A DNA stretch of 64,000 nucleotides from Azoarcus sp. (GTDB lineage: Bacteria; Pseudomonadota; Gammaproteobacteria; Burkholderiales; Rhodocyclaceae): NCBI GenBank assembly GCA_030604735.1, contig JAUVVG010000011.1:1-64000 (forward strand). The letters are read 5' to 3'. Both the position numbers and the translations under genes were made by a program. Position 1 is the first letter of the stretch; every line of letters starts with the position of its first letter. Under the pieces are notes generated by a model. That model did no database searches, was not told the origin of the DNA, and saw nothing but the letters and a program-made list of their open reading frames with translations. This document shows positions 58,724 to 64,000 of the stretch, one piece after another.

Positions 58724-60448
58724 ATGAATCTCAAGCTTTCCAGCCTCGCCCTCGCTCTCGGATTTTCCGGACTGCTGCTGCTTTCGCCTTTGGCGCAGGC
58801 CGACAATCACGGCAGCGCTGCGCCCCCGCCGGTGGACACCAGCCGCCTGCCGGCGCAGGAGCTCACCCCAGAAACCCTGTTCATGGTGCTGCTCGCCGAG
58901 ATCGCCGGCGCACGTGGCGAGGTCGGGGTGTCGGTGGATGCTTACCTCGAAGCCGCCCGCAGCACACGCGATCCCCGCATTGCCAAGCGCGCCACCGAGA
59001 TCTCGCTGTTCGCGCGCGACATGGATGCCGCCACCGAAGCCGCGAGGCTGTGGGCGGACACGGACCCGGACTCGGACGAGGCCCGCCGCGTGCTGGCGAG
59101 CGTGCTCGCCAGCAGCGGCGATCGACTGAATGAAGTCCAGATCCAGCTGGCCCGGATTCTCGCCGGCAATCCTGAGCAGCTTGAGCAGAATCTGCTCGGG
59201 CTGACCCGCGCCCTGGCCCGTATTCAGAACAAGGAGGTGGTGCGCTCCATCGTCAACCGTCTGACCGAACCCTACATGAAGCAGCCGGCGGCGCATTTTG
59301 CCCGCGCCCAGGCGGCCATCGGGGTCGAGGACGGTTTCGGCGCACTGGCCGCGATCGACGAAGCGATCCGGCTCCGGCCGGACTGGGAACCGGCGATCCT
59401 GTTCAAGACCCAGTTGCTGGTTCAAATGGATGCGACCCGGGAAGCGGTCACGCTGCTCGCCGATTACCTGCGCAGTCACCCCGAAAGCGCACATGCCCGA
59501 CTCACGTTCGCACGCACCCTGGTCTCCGCACGCGAGTTCGAGCGCGCCCGCGACGAGTTCCAGAACCTGCTCGACGAAGCGCCCGACGACCGGGACCTGC
59601 TCTACGCGGTGGCCCTGGTCTCATCCCAGATCGGCGATTACGAGAAGGCGATCGAGCTCTTTCAGCGTGCGCTCGATGCCGGCCATCCCGAGCAGAACCA
59701 CATCCGGATGAACCTGGGCCACCTGACCGAACAGCTTGCCCGCTACGATGAAGCGATCGGTTGGTACCGCGAGATCGAGGCGGGGCCTCAGTATCTGGAC
59801 GCCCAGGTACGGATTGCCGCGGTGCTCGCCCGCCAGGGCAAGGTGGAAGAAGCGCAGATTCACTTGCACAGCATCGAGGTCGGGCCAGAGGACGAGCGCC
59901 GCCTGCTGATGGCCGAAACCCTCATCCTGCGGGAAGGCGGCCGCTATGCCGAAGCCCTGGCGCTGATCGACGACGCCCTGCGTGGCGACCCCGACAGTGC
60001 CGAACTGCTTTACGAGTCGGCGATGCTGGCCGAACGCCTGGACAACCTCGCGATCATGGAGTCAAGGTTGCGCAAGCTGATCGCACTCGACCCCGAGCAC
60101 GCCCATGCCTACAACGCGCTGGGCTACTCCCTCGCCGATCGCGGCTTGCGTCTCGAGGAAGCGGAATCCTTGATTGTCCGGGCCCTCGAACTCGCGCCGG
60201 ACGATCCCTTCATTCTCGACAGCCTGGGCTGGGTGCGCTTCCGCCTGACTGATTACGAAGGCGCCCTGGAGCATCTCGAACGGGCTTATGAGTTGCGCCG
60301 GGATCCGGAGATCGCGGCCCATCTAGGCGAGGTGCTGTGGACGCTGGAACGCAGGGAAGAGGCAGACCGCATCTTCGAGGAGGCCATGCGTGACCATCCC
60401 GGCAACGACACCCTCAAGGGCACCGTCGAGCGGCTGAAGGGGCGATGA
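58724..60448 (+). CDS. Periplasmic tetratricopeptide-repeat protein
   Basis: 574 residues with a signal peptide (cleaved near LAQA|DN). The mature part is a long array of TPR-like helices: recurrent patterns such as ARLTFARTLVSAREFERARDEF, DLLYAVALVSSQIGDYEKAIELF and HAYNALGYSLADRGLRLEEAESLI. It lies upstream of lolB with an ATGA overlap, as the equivalent gene does in Pseudomonas. Role unproven; likely a scaffold in envelope assembly. TAAAAT at 58622-58627 is a possible -10. Confidence 0.88.
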   Translation: MNLKLSSLALALGFSGLLLLSPLAQADNHGSAAPPPVDTSRLPAQELTPETLFMVLLAEIAGARGEVGVSVDAYLEAARSTRDPRIAKRATEISLFARDMDAATEAARLWADTDPDSDEARRVLASVLASSGDRLNEVQIQLARILAGNPEQLEQNLLGLTRALARIQNKEVVRSIVNRLTEPYMKQPAAHFARAQAAIGVEDGFGALAAIDEAIRLRPDWEPAILFKTQLLVQMDATREAVTLLADYLRSHPESAHARLTFARTLVSAREFERARDEFQNLLDEAPDDRDLLYAVALVSSQIGDYEKAIELFQRALDAGHPEQNHIRMNLGHLTEQLARYDEAIGWYREIEAGPQYLDAQVRIAAVLARQGKVEEAQIHLHSIEVGPEDERRLLMAETLILREGGRYAEALALIDDALRGDPDSAELLYESAMLAERLDNLAIMESRLRKLIALDPEHAHAYNALGYSLADRGLRLEEAESLIVRALELAPDDPFILDSLGWVRFRLTDYEGALEHLERAYELRRDPEIAAHLGEVLWTLERREEADRIFEEAMRDHPGNDTLKGTVERLKGR

Positions 60449-61038
60449 GCCTCCGTCGCATGCGCAGAGGCTTCGCCGCGGTCGCGGGTCTGTTGGCGTT
60501 GACCCTGGGCGGCTGCGCGGTCCAGCAGGTCTCGCCCGACCGGGACGCGCTCGCCGACCGGCGCGTCGCCGAGACCTTCGAACTCGAAGGACGCCTATCG
60601 GCAACCGATGCCGATCGCGGCGCGAGCGGACGTTTGTCATGGAGCCATGCGCCAGAGCGGGATGAATGGATCGTCTACAGCCCGCTCGGACAGGTGATCG
60701 CACAACTCGTCGGCACGCCGGACCGCGCCGTCCTGCGTAGCGCCGACGGGCGCACCGTGGAAGCAGAGAGCGCGCAGACGATGCTGCCGGACCTGCTCGG
60801 GGTCGACGCACCGCTAGGCGGATTGCCGCACTGGGTGCAGGGCGCGATCCGTCCGGGCGCGCGCGTCCTGCTGGTAGACGGCGCCGGTCGCCCCGCCCGT
60901 GTGTCCGACGAGGGCTGGCTGATCGACTACGCCGAGTACGCCGGTGACGAGCCCGATGCACCGGTCCGAAGAATCGAAGCGAGCCGCGGCGAGGCGCGCG
61001 TACGACTGATCATAGACGAATGGATAGCCCTGCCCTGA
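60445..61038 (+). CDS. lolB: Outer-membrane lipoprotein receptor LolB
   Basis: 197 residues with a lipoprotein signal ending LGGC (cysteine near residue 24). The LolB fold shows in FELEGRLSATDADRGASGRLSWSH, the PLGQVIAQL strand and the GLPHWVQG segment. It accepts lipoproteins from LolA and inserts them in the outer membrane. Overlaps ispE by 19 bases. Confidence 0.93.
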   Translation: MSLRRMRRGFAAVAGLLALTLGGCAVQQVSPDRDALADRRVAETFELEGRLSATDADRGASGRLSWSHAPERDEWIVYSPLGQVIAQLVGTPDRAVLRSADGRTVEAESAQTMLPDLLGVDAPLGGLPHWVQGAIRPGARVLLVDGAGRPARVSDEGWLIDYAEYAGDEPDAPVRRIEASRGEARVRLIIDEWIALP

Positions 61039-61877
61039 ACCGCCTGGACAACTGTCCGGCACCGGCCAAGCTCAACCTCTTCCTGCACGTGGTCGGTCGT
61101 CGTGACGACGGTTACCATCTGCTCCAGTCCGCCTTCAGGCTGCTCGACTGGCATGATCTGCTGTCTTTCGTGAGGCGCGACGATGGACTCCTTCGCCGCA
61201 CCTCCACCTTGCCCGGTGTCCGGGAGGAGGACGACATCACGATCAAGGCGGCACGCGCCCTTCAGCGACGCACAGCTACGCGCTTCGGCGCGGAAATCTC
61301 GATCGACAAGCGGCTTCCCATGGGAGGCGGTCTCGGTGGCGGAAGCTCCGACGCGGCGACGACGCTGATCGCGCTCAACCGGCTATGGCAAACCGGCCTG
61401 GCCCGTCAAGACCTTGCCGAGATCGGCTTGTCGCTGGGGGCGGACGTGCCGTTTTTCCTGTTCGGGCAGGACGCCTTCGTCGAGGGTATCGGCGAGCGCC
61501 TCTCGCCACTCCCCCTGCCACCGGCCCGCTACGTCGTGGTGTGGCCGGCCTGCCATGTCCCGACCGCTGAAATATTTGCGTCGCAACAGTTGACGAGAAA
61601 TTCGGAACCCATCAGAATTGCGGACTTCGCTTCGCGCGTCACCCGAAACGATCTCCAGGCCGTGGCCTGCGAGACCTACCCGGAAGTCGGCGCAGTCGTC
61701 GAGTGGCTAGGGCGGCATGCCCCTGCAAGAATGACCGGTTCGGGCGCATGTGTTTTTGCCGAGGTGGGAGACGATACCACCGCCGCGGAGATCGTGCGAC
61801 AATGCCCACCCGCGTGGCAGGCATGGAACGTCGGGTCGCTTGCGAGGCATCCGCTTCATCACTGGCTCGATCGATGA
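61020..61877 (+). CDS. ispE: 4-diphosphocytidyl-2-C-methyl-D-erythritol kinase
   Basis: 285 residues of GHMP kinase. CPAPAKLNLFLHVVGRRDDGYHLL at the substrate site (in parts: AKLNLFL, RRDDGYH), PMGGGLGGGSSDAA is the ATP-binding loop, and RMTGSGACVFAE the C-terminal glycine loop. Fourth step of the MEP isoprenoid pathway. It starts inside the end of lolB and ends 15 bases before tRNA-Gln. Confidence 0.97.
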   Translation: MDSPALNRLDNCPAPAKLNLFLHVVGRRDDGYHLLQSAFRLLDWHDLLSFVRRDDGLLRRTSTLPGVREEDDITIKAARALQRRTATRFGAEISIDKRLPMGGGLGGGSSDAATTLIALNRLWQTGLARQDLAEIGLSLGADVPFFLFGQDAFVEGIGERLSPLPLPPARYVVVWPACHVPTAEIFASQQLTRNSEPIRIADFASRVTRNDLQAVACETYPEVGAVVEWLGRHAPARMTGSGACVFAEVGDDTTAAEIVRQCPPAWQAWNVGSLARHPLHHWLDR

Positions 61878-61892
61878 GCGGAACAGGTTTAT

Positions 61893-61969
61893 TGGGGAGT
61901 CGCCAAGTCGGTTAAGGCACCGGATTTTGATTCCGGCATTCGAGGGTTCGAATCCTTCCTCCCCAGCCA
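61893..61969 (+). tRNA. tRNA-Gln (anticodon TTG)
   Basis: Acceptor TGGGGAG pairs with CTCCCCA, discriminator G, encoded CCA. Anticodon stem CCGGA/TCCGG closes the loop TTTTGAT with TTG at 61927-61929; T arm GAGGGTTCGAATCC. The T1-A72 end is typical of bacterial tRNA-Gln. It is probably co-transcribed with ispE. Confidence 0.96.
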
Positions 61970-61975
61970 TACCCC

Positions 61976-61998
61976 CGGGCAGGCCTCGCGCCTGCCCG
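61976..61998 (+). terminator. Hairpin between tRNA-Gln and prs
   Basis: CGGGCAGGC (61976-61984) and GCCTGCCCG (61990-61998) form a perfect 9-bp stem with a 5-base loop, followed by ATTCGTTTG, a poor T-tract. It may end the tRNA transcript or mark its 3' processing site, with prs transcribed partly by read-through. Confidence 0.55.
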
Positions 61999-62048
61999 AT
62001 TCGTTTGTAGCAACGTCATTGTCATTTTTCGGCATTGGAGAACCGGTC

Positions 62049-62999
62049 ATGCCCCGTGGCAGCCTGATGGTCTTCACCGGCAACGCCAACCCCAAGCTCG
62101 CAGCGGATGTCGTGCGCAGACTGGGAATCACCCTCGGTTCGGCTACGGTAGGCCGCTTTTCCGATGGCGAGGTCAACGTCGAGCTCCTCGAGAACGTGCG
62201 CGGCAAGGACATCTTCGTCCTGCAGCCGACTTGCGCGCCGACCAACGACAACCTGATGGAACTGCTGGTGCTGGTCGATGCGCTCAAGCGGGCATCGGCC
62301 GGTCGGATCACCGCGGCCATGCCCTACTTCGGTTATGCCCGCCAGGATCGTCGCCCGCGCTCGGCGCGGGTGCCGATCACGGCCAAGGTGGTCGCGAACA
62401 TGCTGCAGGCCGCCGGGGTCCAGCGTCTGCTGACCATGGACCTGCATGCCGACCAGATCCAGGGCTTCTTCGACATTCCGGTGGATAACGTCTACGCCGC
62501 CCCGGTCCTGCTCGCCGACCTCGACAAGCAGAAGTACGACGACTTGCTGGTGGTCTCGCCCGACGTCGGCGGCGTGGTCCGTGCCCGGGCCTTCGCCAAG
62601 CGCCTCGAATGCGATCTGGCGATCATCGACAAGCGCCGTCCCAAGGCCAATGTTTCCGAAGTCATGAATATCATCGGCGAGGTCAAGGATCGCACCTGTG
62701 TGATCATGGATGACATCGTCGACACCGCCGGCACCTTGTGCAAGGCGGCGACCGCGCTGAAGGAGAACGGCGCACGGCGGGTGCTGTCCTACTGCACCCA
62801 TGCGGTGTTGTCCAGCGCCGCCGCCGCCCGCATCGCCGACTCCGACCTCGACGAACTGGTCGTCACCGACACCATCCCGCTGCGTGACGATGCGCGCAAC
62901 TGTCCGCGCATACGCCAGATATCGGTCGCGTCGCTGATGGCCGACACCATGCTCAGGATCAGCAACGAGGAATCAGTCAGCTCGTTGTTCATGGAATGA
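62049..62999 (+). CDS. prs: Ribose-phosphate pyrophosphokinase
   Basis: 316 residues from ATG at 62049 with GGAG eight bases upstream; a TTG ten codons earlier and an ATG at 62067 are alternatives. Makes PRPP from ribose 5-phosphate and [20 protein letters not shown], the [10 protein letters not shown] flexible loop, [11 protein letters not shown] and the PRPP motif [12 protein letters not shown] are all present. PRPP feeds the his and trp pathways encoded elsewhere in the window. Confidence 0.97.
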   Translation: MPRGSLMVFTGNANPKLAADVVRRLGITLGSATVGRFSDGEVNVELLENVRGKDIFVLQPTCAPTNDNLMELLVLVDALKRASAGRITAAMPYFGYARQDRRPRSARVPITAKVVANMLQAAGVQRLLTMDLHADQIQGFFDIPVDNVYAAPVLLADLDKQKYDDLLVVSPDVGGVVRARAFAKRLECDLAIIDKRRPKANVSEVMNIIGEVKDRTCVIMDDIVDTAGTLCKAATALKENGARRVLSYCTHAVLSSAAAARIADSDLDELVVTDTIPLRDDARNCPRIRQISVASLMADTMLRISNEESVSSLFME

Positions 63000-63003
63000 A
63001 CCC

Positions 63004-63059
63004 GGTCGGCAGCCGGCATGGCTGCCGACCTCAACCCATCCGTCTGGTCGCGGACGGAT
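63004..63059 (+). promoter_or_regulatory. Two hairpins in the rplY leader
   Basis: GGTCGGCAGCC (63004-63014) pairs perfectly with GGCTGCCGACC (63020-63030), and ATCCGTC (63038-63044) pairs with GACGGAT (63053-63059). They occupy nearly the whole gap between the prs stop and the rplY ribosome site. Neither is followed by a T-run, so a role in translation control or mRNA processing is more likely than termination. Confidence 0.55.
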
Positions 63060-63082
63060 CTGCCTCAACCAGGAGTAAAGCA

Positions 63083-63685
63083 ATGCAAATCGAATTCAAG
63101 GCCAACAAGCGCGTGGAACAGGGCACGGGTGCGAGCCGCCGCCTGCGTCGCGCCGGCCAACTGCCGGGCATCATCTATGGTGCCAACCAGGACCCCGTTG
63201 CGGTCACCCTGGACCACAACGAGCTATATCATGCCTTGCGCAAGGAAGCCTTTCACTCGTCCATCCTGACTGCGAATGTCGATGGCACCAAGGAATCCGT
63301 CGTGCTGCGTGATGCCCAGTGGCATCCGTTCAAGCAGCAGGTGCTGCACCTCGACTTCCAGCGCGTCAGCGCCACCGAGAAGTTGCACCTGAAGGTGCCG
63401 CTGCACTTCGTCAACGCCGAAGTGTCGCCCGCGGTCAAGCTGGGGGCGCAGATGATTTCCCACGTGATCAACGAAATCGACGTGGCCTGCCTGCCCAAGG
63501 ACCTTCCCGAGTTCATCGAAGTCGACCTCAAGAACCTGGAAGCGGATCAGTCCATCCACGTGTCCGACCTGTCGCTGCCGGCTGGCGTCGAAGTCGTTCA
63601 CCATGGTGAAGGCGACCCGGTCGTTGCGACCGCGCTCAAGACCGGTGGCGGTGCCGTTGCTGACGAAGGCGCCGAAGAGGCCTGA
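63083..63685 (+). CDS. rplY: 50S ribosomal protein L25 (Ctc form)
   Basis: 200 residues from ATG at 63083 with AGGAG seven bases before. The N-terminal L25 domain ([29 protein letters not shown]) binds 5S rRNA loop E; the C-terminal TL5/Ctc domain ([13 protein letters not shown] ... [23 protein letters not shown]) is the longer, stress-linked form absent in E. coli. Short acidic tail. Confidence 0.97.
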   Translation: MQIEFKANKRVEQGTGASRRLRRAGQLPGIIYGANQDPVAVTLDHNELYHALRKEAFHSSILTANVDGTKESVVLRDAQWHPFKQQVLHLDFQRVSATEKLHLKVPLHFVNAEVSPAVKLGAQMISHVINEIDVACLPKDLPEFIEVDLKNLEADQSIHVSDLSLPAGVEVVHHGEGDPVVATALKTGGGAVADEGAEEA

Positions 63686-63723
63686 TCCGGATCGGCCCGG
63701 GCACGTCCCTCGACACCACCAGG

Positions 63724-64000
63724 ATGACGGGCTCGGCCCCCCGCCTGATCGTCGGCCTCGGTAACCCCGGGGCCGAGTATTCCGAAACCCGGCATAACGC
63801 CGGGTTTTGGTTTTGTGAGCGCCTCGCGGAAAAGCTCGGCGCTCGTTTCGCCCACGAAAGCCGCTTCCACGGTTTCGTCGCCAAGGCGCCGCCGGCAGGC
63901 CCGCATCTGCTGATGCCGCAGACCTTCATGAACCGTTCCGGTCAGGCCGTTGGTGCCCTTGCCCGCTTCTACCGGATAGACCCGGCTGAAATGCTCGTCG
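63724..64000 (+). CDS. pth: Peptidyl-tRNA hydrolase (5' part)
   Basis: The first 92 residues from ATG at 63724, cut by the window edge. [21 protein letters not shown] includes the substrate-binding N14 and catalytic H24, and [15 protein letters not shown] matches the family. Recycles peptidyl-tRNA. A terminator-like hairpin lies within its first codons. Confidence 0.96.
   Translation, partial: MTGSAPRLIVGLGNPGAEYSETRHNAGFWFCERLAEKLGARFAHESRFHGFVAKAPPAGPHLLMPQTFMNRSGQAVGALARFYRIDPAEMLV
63785..63807 (+). terminator. Terminator-like hairpin inside the pth coding start
   Basis: AAACCCGGC (63785-63793) pairs with GCCGGGTTT (63799-63807), 5-base loop, then T-rich sequence (TGGTTTTG). It begins at codon 21 of pth. 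The shape is that of an intrinsic terminator for the rplY transcript, yet the bases also encode conserved Pth residues. Confidence 0.5.

Overview
The window is a GC-rich, densely packed stretch of a proteobacterial chromosome. Gene order points to a non-enteric gammaproteobacterium: rpe-gph-trpE; kdsD divergent from mlaF with ibaG and murA behind it; miaB-phoH-ybeY-corC-lnt; glyQ-glyS-gmhB-plsC; ftsYEX next to two M16 peptidases, rsmD, coaD and a ferredoxin; and lolB-ispE-tRNA-Gln-prs-rplY-pth. These blocks resemble Pseudomonas and the Chromatiales/Ectothiorhodospiraceae. A short HisG, a phasin and a NavAb-like sodium channel fit the same picture. The genus cannot be named from the sequence alone, and a betaproteobacterium is not fully excluded.

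Layout. 1-330: 5' end of a P4-type integrase, so a mobile element extends beyond the left edge and abuts trpE. 338-3420: trpE with a Trp-rich leader peptide, gph and rpe. 3537-8429: a signalling cluster on the minus strand (GAF-GspE/PilB-like ATPase, metallo-beta-lactamase-fold hydrolase, tandem FHA protein, PP2C phosphatase). 8558-10624: sucCD. 10911-15773: DUF2889 protein, FimV-like protein, Nif3-family protein and a DegS-like protease. 15780-24586: tatCBA, a HIT protein and a his cluster in which hisC alone is on the plus strand. 24723-32259: rnk, then murA, ibaG, an ABC-2 exporter and the full Mla lipid-transport set mlaBCADEF. 32535-35160: kdsD-kdsC-lptC-lptA. 35211-37013: a crotonase and a phasin with a strong promoter. 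37210-47108: a minus-strand run plsC, gmhB, glyS, glyQ, lnt, corC, ybeY, phoH, miaB. 47169-48434: tRNA-Met and a voltage-gated sodium channel. 48489-51186: ftsX-ftsE-ftsY. 51348-55407: two M16 peptidases, rsmD, coaD and a ferredoxin. 55627-58525: a bacterial dynamin-like GTPase and mutM. 58724-64000: TPR protein, lolB, ispE, tRNA-Gln, prs, rplY and the start of pth.

How it works together. Much of the window serves the cell envelope: outer-membrane lipid asymmetry (Mla), LPS core and transport (KdsD/C, GmhB, LptC/A), lipoprotein maturation and sorting (Lnt, LolB), peptidoglycan precursor (MurA), protein export (Tat, FtsY) and division (FtsEX). A second theme is nucleotide and amino-acid metabolism (Trp, His, PRPP, CoA, succinyl-CoA). 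No obviously new defence or secondary-metabolite system is present. The least explained items are the GAF-GspE/MBL/FHA/PP2C cluster, the YbeY N-terminal extension, the dynamin-like GTPase, the inverted hisC, and several RNA-level signals: the trp leader, paired hairpins before rplY and sucC, and a terminator-like hairpin inside pth.
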